NCBI GenBank assembly: GCA_947490265.1
Contig: CANLGQ010000005.1
Coordinates: forward strand, 1-41,271
Direction of reading: 5' to 3'
Length of the DNA stretch: 41,271 bases
Origin: Pseudomonadota bacterium
GTDB lineage: Bacteria > Myxococcota_A > UBA796 > GCA-2862545
Position 1 is the stretch's first letter. Each line of letters opens with the position of its first letter. Under the pieces are notes generated by a model. That model searched no databases and was not told the DNA's origin. It worked only from the letters and a program-made list of their open reading frames with translations. A program made the position numbers and the translations under genes. Below, in pieces: positions 24,441-32,654 of this stretch.

Positions 24441-26498
24441 CTAGCGGAGTTTGACGCCGTGTGGCCCCAACTCGCCGACCACCGCGGCGATCACCCTCTC
24501 AGCGGCTGCGTTCACCTCGTCCACGGTGCGGGTGTTGTCGGCGTTGGCAAATCGGAGGGTCCAGGTCAGCGTGGACAGGCCGTCGTGCTCGAACCGATCG
24601 CTGATCCACCGCCGCTCGAGCCACCGCGGCGCCGCGAGGTCGATCACCTGATCCACTCGGGCGGATTCGAAGCGCGCGGGCAGCGTAAAGGCGAGACTTC
24701 GCTCGATGGGGTGCCACGTTGGGGGCTCGTGGAACGGCGGGCGACGCGAATCGGCGCTCAGCAGCGGATCGGCGTCGATCTCCAAGTAGACGGGACGGAC
24801 TCCCTTGATCTTGAACGAGGCCAGCACCGCGGGGTGGATCTCGCCGAACGCCCCGATGACCCGGTCGCCCACCCGGACCGCCCCTCGGCGATGGGGATGG
24901 AGCACCGCCGCGAGTCGGTGATCGGCTTCGATAGGCCCTGCGGCCAGGGGAACGGAGAGCTCGGCGCTGAGCTCGTCGAGGAGGCCGCGAACGAACGATG
25001 TATCGGCTGGGCGCGGCCGTCCCGCCCAGGTGGCGGCGCGATCGCCTCCGGTGGCGATCGCCCACAGGAGGGGCCGCTCGGTCGCCCCGAGTCGGTCGAA
25101 GGCCGGATCGCGCGGGTGAAAAGCCCGCGTCCACTCGAACAGCTTGAGTTCGAGCACGCGGGCTCTGACGTTGGTGGCGACCGCCTCGATGGCCTGCTGC
25201 ACGCCGGAATTCTTGAGGAGCGAATAGCCGCGGTCCAAGGCGTTCGTGGTCTCGACGTGCACTGCGAGCGGGTGGCCGGTCGGGAGGCCAAGGCGCTCGG
25301 ACAGCGCGCGCGCGTGGAATCCGTCGGTGATTACCTCGTAGAAGCCGAGTCCGACCAGCACGTCGTCGACCTGGTCCCGGCGGCGCTCGCCGGGTGTCGG
25401 CTGCGAACCCAGCGCGACCGGCGGGAGCGCGACCGGACCGGCGTTGTATCCGATGATCCGCGCAATTTCTTCGAGCAGGTCCGCTGGCCGCGTCACATCC
25501 CATCGGCGTCGCGCCGGGACGCGCACCGAGAAGCCCGGCGAGACCGCGAAACCCAAGGCGCCGAGCACGCGGGCGATCTGGGTGTCGGGGAGGTCGAGGC
25601 CGAGGAACAACCGGACCTCGTCCCCCGAGAGGTGGATCGGGGCGGGGTCGGGTCGCGGTGCGGCCCAAAACTCGGTCGGGCCCGTGCGGGCCCAGGCGCC
25701 CGTCGCCTCCAGGAGATCGGCGACGCGCGCCGCGCCGTCGAGCACCGCGTCGGGGTCGGCCCCGCGCTCGAACCGGGCCGCGCTGTCGGTGTGGACCCCC
25801 AGCGCTCGGCTCGCGAGCCGGACCGCCACCGGGTCGAACGTCGCGGATTCGAGCAGGATTTGGCGCGTCTCGGCCGTGGTCTTGCTCTCCTCGCAGCCGA
25901 TCACCCCGGCCACGGCCAGGATCTTCTCGTCGTCGGCGATCACCAGGGTTCCCGCCGGCAAGGTGCGCGGTTCCGGGGTGAAGAGGAGCCAGGCCTGCTC
26001 GGCGGGCCGACTGGCGCGCACGCGGACTCGACCCCGGATCCGATCGGCGTCGAAGGCATGGGTCGGCTGGCCCAGCTCGAGATTCGCCAGGTTCGTCGCA
26101 TCGACGGGTGCGGTGTTTCCGCTTTGCCCCGCGGCTTCCAGCGCTAGGCGCTGACCCGCGGGGAGTTCCGCCCCGCCCGTCCCGGCGAGGGGGGTCAGGC
26201 TGTAGCTGAGGCAGAGCGAGCTTTCTACCGTGAATCTTGCGGGGGCAACGACCCGGAGTGGGGGGAGGGGAGGACACAACAGCGGCGTGTCCAACCGCGC
26301 GGCGAGCTCCCTGGCGATCCCCAGATAGGCATGGTGGTCGCCCCGGTTGGCGAGCAGCTCGAGGGTCAGCACGTCGCCGTCGAGGCGCTTGACCTCGATG
26401 CCGAGGTCGTCGAGCAGGTCGCGCAGACCGCGTGGGGAATCCACGATCTCGGGAGGCAGGTCGACGAAGCGAGCCAGGACGGCCCGATGGATCTTCAT
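24441..26498 (-). CDS. pheT: Phenylalanyl-tRNA synthetase beta subunit, short form lacking the B2 domain
   Basis: 685 residues, whereas bacterial PheT is usually near 800. With PheS it forms the (alpha-beta)2 enzyme that charges tRNA-Phe. Domain B1 begins MKIHRAVLARFVDLPPEI, but GLRDLLDDLGIEVKRLDGDV runs straight into VLTLELLANRGDHHAYLGIA, the segment that normally follows the OB-fold EMAP-II-like tRNA-binding domain B2. That domain of roughly 110 residues is missing without a frameshift. B3/B4 editing (LANLELGQPTHAFDADRI, HTDSAARFERGADP), B5, the catalytic-like module and a full FDX-ACB anticodon-binding domain (DNTRTVDEVNAAAERV) remain. The ATG at 26498 overlaps the pheS stop (ATGA). The frame open upstream to 26735 lies inside pheS and is not used. 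Confidence 0.95.
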   Translation of the reverse strand: MKIHRAVLARFVDLPPEIVDSPRGLRDLLDDLGIEVKRLDGDVLTLELLANRGDHHAYLGIARELAARLDTPLLCPPLPPLRVVAPARFTVESSLCLSYSLTPLAGTGGAELPAGQRLALEAAGQSGNTAPVDATNLANLELGQPTHAFDADRIRGRVRVRASRPAEQAWLLFTPEPRTLPAGTLVIADDEKILAVAGVIGCEESKTTAETRQILLESATFDPVAVRLASRALGVHTDSAARFERGADPDAVLDGAARVADLLEATGAWARTGPTEFWAAPRPDPAPIHLSGDEVRLFLGLDLPDTQIARVLGALGFAVSPGFSVRVPARRRWDVTRPADLLEEIARIIGYNAGPVALPPVALGSQPTPGERRRDQVDDVLVGLGFYEVITDGFHARALSERLGLPTGHPLAVHVETTNALDRGYSLLKNSGVQQAIEAVATNVRARVLELKLFEWTRAFHPRDPAFDRLGATERPLLWAIATGGDRAATWAGRPRPADTSFVRGLLDELSAELSVPLAAGPIEADHRLAAVLHPHRRGAVRVGDRVIGAFGEIHPAVLASFKIKGVRPVYLEIDADPLLSADSRRPPFHEPPTWHPIERSLAFTLPARFESARVDQVIDLAAPRWLERRWISDRFEHDGLSTLTWTLRFANADNTRTVDEVNAAAERVIAAVVGELGPHGVKLR

Positions 26499-27532
26499 GG
26501 GGCACCCCGGTGAAGGATCCGCATTACCCGTGCATCCTGCTCGTAGAGCGCCTTGACCCGGGTGAGGCCGGCCCACTGAGCGGCCATTCGGGTGGTGCCG
26601 AGACCGAACGCGATGCCGCTGACCTCGTTGGGATCGAAGCCGAAGGTCTCGAAGACCGCGGGGTGAACCATCCCCGCGCCCAGGATCGTGATCCACCCGG
26701 CGCCATGGCAGGCCTCGCAGCCGGCGCCGTCGCACAGCCGGCAGGCCAGATCGACCCCCACGCTCGGCTCGGTGTAGGGGTAGAACTTAGGTTTGAAGCG
26801 GATCCGCTGATCGCCGAACAGCTCGGTGGCCAGGAAGGCGAGGATGCCCTTGAGGTGGGCGAAGGTCAGTCCACGGTCGATCCACAGGCCCTCGAGCTGG
26901 TGGAACATCGCGAGGTGGGTGGCGTCCACCGCCTCGTTCCGGTAGGCGCGGCCTGCGCTCGCGATCCGGATGGGGAGATCTCTCCGGGTCTCGAGGGTGC
27001 GGGCCTGCACTGAGGTGGTGTGAGAACGAAGGAGGAACCCGTCGGTGACCCAGAATGTGTCCTGCGCGTCGCGCGCCGGGTGGTGCTCCGGCACATTGAG
27101 CGCGTCGAAGTTGTAGAACGGGTGCTCAACCTCCGGGCCGTCGACGCGCTCGAAGCCGAGCCGGCGGAGAACGGCCAGGCACCGGTCCTCCACCAGGGAC
27201 AGCGGATGGCGGCTGCCCCGGCCGGTCGCGACGCCGGGCAGGTTGGGGTCGGCCCACTCGGCGTCGAGGCGGGCCTCGAGCGCAACCGCCTCGAGCTGGC
27301 CTTGCGCAGCGGCAATTTCGACCTCGATCGCCTCTGCCGCCGCGTTGATTTCGGCGGCCACCGCGGGCCGGTCGTCGGCCGGGACGTCGCGGAGACCGCG
27401 AAGTCCAAGCTTGAGCGGGCTGTTTTTTCCAGAGTGCGTCCGGCGGACCACGTCGAGCTGAGTGGGGTCGGTCGCGTTGGCAAGGTCGGCGCGAAAGGCG
27501 GCGACCAGCGCGGGGACGTCGGGGCGGGCCAT
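26495..27532 (-). CDS. pheS: Phenylalanyl-tRNA synthetase alpha subunit
   Basis: 345 residues. It is the catalytic subunit that activates phenylalanine. The N-terminal coiled-coil is followed by class II motif 1 (FERVDGPEVEHPFYNFDALN), motif 2 (IRIASAGRAYRNEAVDATH) and motif 3 (GIAFGLGTTRMAAQ). DTFWV and HTTSVQAR are further landmarks. A CxxC-x4-CxxC cluster (CRLCDGAGCEACHGAGW) sits in the loop before ILGAGMVHP; such a knuckle is known in many bacterial PheS proteins. The ATG at 27532 has GAGGAG upstream. It is divergent from the 411-residue gene, with only 64 bases between starts. Confidence 0.97.
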   Translation of the reverse strand: MARPDVPALVAAFRADLANATDPTQLDVVRRTHSGKNSPLKLGLRGLRDVPADDRPAVAAEINAAAEAIEVEIAAAQGQLEAVALEARLDAEWADPNLPGVATGRGSRHPLSLVEDRCLAVLRRLGFERVDGPEVEHPFYNFDALNVPEHHPARDAQDTFWVTDGFLLRSHTTSVQARTLETRRDLPIRIASAGRAYRNEAVDATHLAMFHQLEGLWIDRGLTFAHLKGILAFLATELFGDQRIRFKPKFYPYTEPSVGVDLACRLCDGAGCEACHGAGWITILGAGMVHPAVFETFGFDPNEVSGIAFGLGTTRMAAQWAGLTRVKALYEQDARVMRILHRGAP

Positions 27533-27596
27533 GGGCTCCTCGGGCACCCCGTTTAGCCCGGGGGGCGGACCCGAGCGAGCGGGATAGGCTCGGAGG

Positions 27597-28832
27597 ATGG
27601 CTGCTCTCGCTCCGGACTCTCTCGCGCGCTCGGTCCTCGAGCCGGTCCTTGCCGTGCTCGATGCGGCGTTGCCCCTGCTGCCGGCGGGCCGCTCCTTGTC
27701 GGTTTCGGTCGAGGAAGTCCCGGGCTTATTTCTGCTCGACGGCGATCGCCTCCTGCTGTCGACGGGGTTCCTGGGGCCGGGCATCGTGCATCCCGACGAG
27801 CCTCCTTCGCCGCTTCCACCCCTCGATCGCTGGCGTCGCGCCGCGGGCTGCGTCCTCGAGGCGTGGGCACTTCGCGTGCTTGCTGAGATGGCCGGAAAGT
27901 CGGTGGGTTCCGACTGGCGTTGGATCGGCGCGGCGGTGCACGCGGCCGACATGGTGGCCCCGGAGCTCGGGCTCGGGGTCAACGAGCTCGGCCAGGCTCT
28001 CCACACCGGGGATCCGGGCACCTTTCCCCGCGCCGGGGTCGCGGCCTGTCGCGCCTGGGTCGGACTCGGTCGGGATCCGATCGCCCAGATCCGGTACCTC
28101 CTGGACGATGGCGTGCTCTCGCCGTCGGAGTGGCTGTCGCTCGGCGCCTGGATGTTCAGCCATGTTCCAGCCTTGTTGCCAACACCGGTCGCGCGGGCCC
28201 CGGATGCCGACATCCCGCTCGAGCTGGCCGCTTGGCGCTGGGTCCCCCTGAAGGTACCCGCCCACCCGCGGGGGGGGCGGATCCGGGTCGAGGGCGACGG
28301 CGCAATCGGCGACGCGTGGGCGGTGGCGGGCCGAGATCACCGCGCGCTCGTGGGTTCTGCCGCCGGCGGGTGCCGGCTGCTGGCCGAGCCGGGGGGGCCG
28401 GTCGGCGAGTGGGTCGTGGCGAGCGCCGAGGCGTTTGGGCAGGTGATGGGGGCCCGAGGGGTGTTCTTCCGCTTCGCCGCGTCGGGTGCCCTGCAGGTCG
28501 TGCTCGCCGACGCCTTCGTCGGCCCGCTCGCGGCCGTTTCGGTGGCGGGCGAGGTGGGGACGAGCGGCGTCGCCGACGGCCGGTGGGGGGTGGCCGGTCA
28601 GTACTTGCTGTCGTTCCAAGACATCGTCCCGGTGGGGATCACGATGCACAGCCGCGGACGGCGCGACCGCTTCATGATGCCGGCCGCCGGGTTCGGGCTG
28701 GCGGAGTGGCTCGCCGCGATGTGCACCGCTCCCTGGGGATGGATCTTGGAAGAAGATCGCTTGATCCTAAGGGGAACGATGCTCGGCGGGCCGGTGCAGG
28801 TCCGGTTCCGCCGCGAGGTCGCGGCGCCCTGA
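27597..28832 (+). CDS. Hypothetical protein, family not recognised
   Basis: 411 residues. There is no signal peptide or membrane segment. The N-terminal half is Leu/Ala-rich and partly helical (DRWRRAAGCVLEAWALRVLAEM, WRWIGAAVHAADMVAPELGL). The C-terminal half is beta-rich with many Gly and Val (GRIRVEGDGAIGDAWAVAG, GVFFRFAASGALQVVLADAF) and could be a jelly-roll-like or beta-sandwich domain. The frame is clean and codon use matches the neighbours, supporting a real gene. The ATG at 27597 directly abuts a GGAGG, which is too close for normal initiation, so the true start may lie slightly downstream. It is divergent from pheS and convergent with the NlpC/P60 gene. No function is proposed. Confidence 0.65.
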   Translation: MAALAPDSLARSVLEPVLAVLDAALPLLPAGRSLSVSVEEVPGLFLLDGDRLLLSTGFLGPGIVHPDEPPSPLPPLDRWRRAAGCVLEAWALRVLAEMAGKSVGSDWRWIGAAVHAADMVAPELGLGVNELGQALHTGDPGTFPRAGVAACRAWVGLGRDPIAQIRYLLDDGVLSPSEWLSLGAWMFSHVPALLPTPVARAPDADIPLELAAWRWVPLKVPAHPRGGRIRVEGDGAIGDAWAVAGRDHRALVGSAAGGCRLLAEPGGPVGEWVVASAEAFGQVMGARGVFFRFAASGALQVVLADAFVGPLAAVSVAGEVGTSGVADGRWGVAGQYLLSFQDIVPVGITMHSRGRRDRFMMPAAGFGLAEWLAAMCTAPWGWILEEDRLILRGTMLGGPVQVRFRREVAAP

Positions 28833-28847
28833 CGGCCGGGGGGCGGG

Positions 28848-29603
28848 TCAGCGGCCTCGGGTCTCCCAGTCGACGTCGGGCGCGACCTCGGCGAACGCCG
28901 ACCACAACAGGCCGGTGAGGCGGAGGTCCCAGCCGCCGTCCGACGCGCTTCGCCGGCGGAGCCACGAGTTCAGGAGCACGCCCTCGGGACTCTCATGGGC
29001 AGCGATGTGATCGGGAAGCAGATTCATACGGATCAACGCTCGCTCCGAGCCATGGTGGGCCAGGAGGATCGTGCCGTCGGGTTCCACGTCCACCACCACC
29101 GCGATGTGGGTTCGGGCGTCGTCCCACTGCCCGTTGTGATTCCGGTCGTGGGTGTTGTCGAAGAACACGAGGTCGCCGACGGTGGGGATGGGGTTGTGGT
29201 GGACGAGGCCTTCGGCCTCGGCCCGGTCATAGAGCGACGCCGTGTTTCCCGTCATGGGGATGCCCGCCGCGGTGAAGACCGCCGACACGAACCCCGAGCA
29301 GTCGTCGCGAAAACCGGGGGGTGCACTGGGCCGTGCGACGAGCTCGCGGGCCGCGGTCGCCACGTCGAGCGAGAACTCGCCGAGCTTGATCGGCTCAGCG
29401 CCGGAGATGATCTCGCCCTGCCCTTCGGACGCGTCGCCGAGCTCGGCCGTGGACAAGACCGCGGGCGGACTCGGCTGGGGTGCGGGGGGGGGGGCTTGCT
29501 GGACCGACCCCCACAAACCCGCGGCGAAGCTCGCGAGGGAGAGGCCGAACACCGCGAGGAAGAACCAGGCGATCGCGGGCAGGGGGAAGGACGTGCGGTT
29601 CAC
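28848..29603 (-). CDS. NlpC/P60-type cell-wall hydrolase, membrane-anchored or exported
   Basis: 251 residues. One hydrophobic segment near the N-terminus (IAWFFLAVFGLSLASFAAGL, about 11-30) acts as signal anchor or signal peptide. A Pro-rich linker follows (about 37-49), encoded across an 11-base C tract. The catalytic domain is NlpC/P60- or CHAP-like: Cys102 in RDDCSGFV, PTVGDLVFFDN, and His166 in RTHIAVVVDV, with a possible third residue at HHG (183-185). A D/N-rich loop DRNHNGQWDD (153-162) resembles a calcium-binding loop and is unusual inside this fold. The family cuts peptide bonds in peptidoglycan stems. The GTG at 29603 has GGAGGGAG upstream. The gene lies 37 bases behind the class A PBP gene, so cell-wall synthesis and trimming may be coexpressed. 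Confidence 0.85.
   Translation of the reverse strand: MNRTSFPLPAIAWFFLAVFGLSLASFAAGLWGSVQQAPPPAPQPSPPAVLSTAELGDASEGQGEIISGAEPIKLGEFSLDVATAARELVARPSAPPGFRDDCSGFVSAVFTAAGIPMTGNTASLYDRAEAEGLVHHNPIPTVGDLVFFDNTHDRNHNGQWDDARTHIAVVVDVEPDGTILLAHHGSERALIRMNLLPDHIAAHESPEGVLLNSWLRRRSASDGGWDLRLTGLLWSAFAEVAPDVDWETRGR
29484..29494. repeat. 11-base G tract (C tract in coding sense) inside the NlpC/P60 gene
   Basis: Eleven G in a row on the plus strand. In the gene it encodes consecutive prolines of the linker between the membrane segment and the hydrolase domain. It is the longest mononucleotide run noticed in the window. A change of one base would shift the frame before the catalytic Cys. Confidence 0.95.
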
Positions 29604-29640
29604 GCTCCCTCCAGCGGGAAAGGGGCCCTGACGCCTCGGG

Positions 29641-31980
29641 TCACGGGAGCGGGGGGGCGGCCCGCATGCCGGTCGGGATCACCGGAGGGGGCGGAGCGAG
29701 GTGCTCGACGGGGTGTTGCTGCGCACAGACCCCTCGGATCTTTTCGTCGGGGAGAAAGGGGATTTGGAGGACCGGGCAGGTCGCGTTGGCCGACAGCCCG
29801 GTGTTCGCGCAGACATAGCGGCGGGCTACGCCCGAGCTGTCGAACTTTCGGGGCGGGAGGCCCTCGCTGATCGAGGCCAGCAGCCAGCCGAACAGCGGAG
29901 CCGAGACCTCGCTCGCGTGGCCGCCCACTTGGGCCGGGAGCTCGTACCCCACCCACACCGCTCCCGCATAGTCTGGGGTAGAACCGATGAACCACAGGTC
30001 CTTCTCCTCGGTGGCCGTCCCGGTCTTGCCGACCACCTCGCCGCGGTAGCCCTCGACGCCGTGTCGGCCCTTCACCGACCACCCGGTGCCGTTGGCGACC
30101 ACCAAGCGCATGATCTCGCGGGTGAGCAGGGCGGCCTCGGGGGTGAGCGCCTGCTCGGTGGAGAGCGGGTTTTCGTAGCGGACGGTCCCGAAGGCGTCGA
30201 CCGCCACCACCAGGGGTGACGCGCTCGCCCGCCGCCCGTCGCCGGCGACCGTCGCGACGAACCGGACCATCTCCTGGGGCGTCACTTGCCCCTGCCCCAG
30301 GGACAGGCCCATCTCGCGGGGAAAGCCCGAGGTGTCGAATCCCAGCTTCGAGGCGAATGCGATCAGCGGATCGGGCCCGCCGAGCTCGTCGAGGAGGTTT
30401 GCCGCGGCGAGGTTGGCGCTCATGGCCAGGCCGCGCGCGAGGGTGATCTCCGGCATGTACCAACTGTTGGCGTTTCGGGGGGTCCACAGGTCGGGGCCCC
30501 CGCGGTTGAAGGCATGGGGCATGTCGGGCACGCTGTGGCTCGGCGTGCGCCGCGGACGGCCGTCGGGTCCGGGCGAAAACGCCAGGGCGTAGACCACCGG
30601 CTTGAAGCTGGAGCCGGGTTGCCGCCGCATCTGCGTGACCCGGTTGAACCCGGCGGGGTCGAGCAGCGCCGTGTCGTGCGCCGCGACGAGGTGTCCAGTG
30701 GCCGGGTCGGCGAAGGCCGCGGCGGACAGCAGCGGCCCGATGCCGCGGCCCCAGACGAGGCGGTCCAGGAAGGCGACGCGCTCGGTGAGGACCTCCTCGA
30801 CGGCCTCCTGAACGACCGGATCGAGGGCGGTGAACACGTCGAGGCCGGCGCCGTAGGCGACCTCGGGCGGCACCGCGGCGAGGAGCGCCTCCCGCGCGAC
30901 GGAAAAGTAGGCCGGATACTTCACCTCGGGGAGAAGCGCGTGCCCCCGGGCGACGACCGGCTCGGCGAGCGCCCGGTCGACCTCGGTGCGGTCCCACCCG
31001 GACTCCGCCATCCGGCGCAGGACCCGGTCGCGCCGCGAGCGCGCGGCCTCGGGGTGTCGGTCGGGGGCGTAGTGGGCGGGCGCGGGGAGGATGGCCGCGA
31101 GCGTGGCGGCCTGGGCCAGGGTGAGGTCCGGCGCATCGACGCCGAAGTAGAGCCGCGACGCCGCCCGGAAACCGCAGACTGAAAACGTTCCCTGCTGGCC
31201 GAGATACGGGGCATCCAGGTACATCTGGAGCACCCGGTCCTTGCCGAGGTAGCGGTCTACCGCGACCGCTCGTCCCATCTCATCGAGCTTTCGCTCGAGG
31301 GACTTCTCCTTCCGGCCGGTCATCGCGCGGGTGACCTGCATGCTCAAAGTGCTCGCGCCTTGGGTGAACGCCCCTTCGTTCCAATTGACCCACATGGCTC
31401 GGGCGATTCCCTCGAGATCGACCCCGGGATGCGCGTAAAAGCGCTCGTCCTCCGCAGCGAGGATCGCGCGGAGCAGCACGGGCGGCGCCAGCTCCATCGG
31501 AAGGTGCTCGCGGATCTCGCCGTCGGGTCCGACCAGTGCGCCGAGCAGGATCGGCTCGAGGGCTAACTTCCGCGTCCACCCGTCGTTTCCGGCCGGCTGG
31601 ATTCCCTCGGCGAAACGACCGCCGCGCAGGATGACTTCGCCGCTCGTCGGGCAGATCTCGCCGGGTCGAGCGGGCGGACACACCTCGGTGTAGCCGCGGG
31701 CGCGGGCTTCGGAAACCAGGCGGGGTAAGGGGAGATCGAGGGATGCCGGCGCCGACCAGAAGTGAGCGGGGAAGCTCCAGCCGGGGTGGGCGATCGCGAG
31801 GTCCCAATGGGCTTGAGACGTCTGCGCCGCCTCCTCCCGGATGGGGCGCCACCAGGGCAGCACGTAGGAGAACCACCCTACGGCGGCCACGGCCAGGCTC
31901 GCCAGGGCAGCGACGAGGAAGAACCGGCCGAAGAGGCGGACGGCGCGATTCGGCCAGGAGCGAGAGGGGGATGCGCTCAT
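29641..31980 (-). CDS. Class A penicillin-binding protein (bifunctional glycosyltransferase/transpeptidase)
   Basis: 779 residues. A single N-terminal membrane segment (about 17-40) anchors it, with the rest periplasmic. The GT51 domain shows EDERFYAHPGVDLEG (catalytic Glu177) and QGASTLSMQVTRAM, then KLDEM. The transpeptidase has the SxxK motif GSSFKP (S457, K460), SAN (521-523) and KTGT (652-655), so both activities look intact. Between membrane segment and GT51 there is a 120-residue region with a CPPARPGEICP loop, somewhat like the UB2H position of PBP1b but not recognised as such. The C-terminus has a paired-Cys segment (YVCANTGLSANATCPV) and a Pro-rich tail, as in some PBP1C-type proteins. 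The ATG at 31980 has a weak AGGGGCG site. The NlpC/P60 gene follows. Confidence 0.95.
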   Translation of the reverse strand: MSASPSRSWPNRAVRLFGRFFLVAALASLAVAAVGWFSYVLPWWRPIREEAAQTSQAHWDLAIAHPGWSFPAHFWSAPASLDLPLPRLVSEARARGYTEVCPPARPGEICPTSGEVILRGGRFAEGIQPAGNDGWTRKLALEPILLGALVGPDGEIREHLPMELAPPVLLRAILAAEDERFYAHPGVDLEGIARAMWVNWNEGAFTQGASTLSMQVTRAMTGRKEKSLERKLDEMGRAVAVDRYLGKDRVLQMYLDAPYLGQQGTFSVCGFRAASRLYFGVDAPDLTLAQAATLAAILPAPAHYAPDRHPEAARSRRDRVLRRMAESGWDRTEVDRALAEPVVARGHALLPEVKYPAYFSVAREALLAAVPPEVAYGAGLDVFTALDPVVQEAVEEVLTERVAFLDRLVWGRGIGPLLSAAAFADPATGHLVAAHDTALLDPAGFNRVTQMRRQPGSSFKPVVYALAFSPGPDGRPRRTPSHSVPDMPHAFNRGGPDLWTPRNANSWYMPEITLARGLAMSANLAAANLLDELGGPDPLIAFASKLGFDTSGFPREMGLSLGQGQVTPQEMVRFVATVAGDGRRASASPLVVAVDAFGTVRYENPLSTEQALTPEAALLTREIMRLVVANGTGWSVKGRHGVEGYRGEVVGKTGTATEEKDLWFIGSTPDYAGAVWVGYELPAQVGGHASEVSAPLFGWLLASISEGLPPRKFDSSGVARRYVCANTGLSANATCPVLQIPFLPDEKIRGVCAQQHPVEHLAPPPPVIPTGMRAAPPLP

Positions 31981-32091
31981 CGGTCGCCCCTGTATCTCGG
32001 GTCGCTGGGGTCCGGATGGGGCGCGGGCGCTGCTCGGACGCGACCGACGCCGTCTCCGCTCCCACCCGCCACTGCCCTCCCCCCGGGCGGC

Positions 32092-32120
32092 TTGGATCGC
32101 TTTGAGCTTGGTGGTACGAT
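32092..32120 (+). promoter_or_regulatory. Candidate sigma70-type promoter for the PepSY-like gene
   Basis: TTGGAT (32092-32097) and TACGAT (32115-32120) are separated by 17 bases and lie 15 bases before the ATG at 32136. The matches to consensus are 3 of 6 and 4 of 6, so this is only a candidate. It sits in the 155-base divergent region between the PBP gene and the PepSY-like gene. Confidence 0.3.
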
Positions 32121-32135
32121 CCAGGCGAGGTTGCG

Positions 32136-32567
32136 ATGCGGCTCGTCTGGCTACTTTGCTCGTGGAGTGGGTGGGCCGCCGATCCGGTCCCGGCCCCGAT
32201 TGCCGCCACCGTCGCCCGCGAATGGCCGAACGCGCAGATCCTCGAGGTCGAGGACGAGGGCGGAGCGGTGGAGGTCGAGCTCCAGGACGGCGCGGCGCGG
32301 GTCGACGTCCTCTTCCGCGCCGACGGGACCTGGATCGAGGTGAAGGTCGCTGTGGCCGCTTCGGAGCTACCGAAAGCCGTGCTCGCCGCGGCCAGCCGCG
32401 AGGGCCGGGTGACCGAGGCCGAGCGCCGATCGACCCCCGACGGTCGCGCCGACTGGGAGATCGAGGTCCGCGACCGCCAAGGTTCCCGCGTGCTTCACCT
32501 CGACGATGCCGGCCGCATCCTGCGGAGCAGGGTCGAGGACGACGAGGAGGACGACGGCGAGAATTGA
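32136..32567 (+). CDS. Small exported PepSY-like protein
   Basis: 143 residues. The leader MRLVWLLCSWSGWAADP ends in a plausible signal peptidase site (GWA-AD). The mature part has two similar halves of the PepSY-like type (PF11396): WPNAQILEVEDEGGAVEVEL with FRADGTWIEVK, then GRVTEAERRSTPDGRADWEI with LDDAGRIL. Such domains bind or inhibit partners in the periplasm; no enzyme activity is expected. The C-terminal end is strongly acidic (EDDEEDDGEN). The ATG at 32136 has GCGAGG upstream. It is convergent with the Cys-rich lipoprotein gene, and the 87 bases between them show nothing notable. Confidence 0.75.
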   Translation: MRLVWLLCSWSGWAADPVPAPIAATVAREWPNAQILEVEDEGGAVEVELQDGAARVDVLFRADGTWIEVKVAVAASELPKAVLAAASREGRVTEAERRSTPDGRADWEIEVRDRQGSRVLHLDDAGRILRSRVEDDEEDDGEN

Positions 32568-32654
32568 TGGGACCGACGGGCGCCGGCGCGGGTTTCGCCT
32601 GGGCCGATGTGGCGCTTCAGCCTCTCCTCGGTGGCCGCAGCCGCGCCCCGCTGA

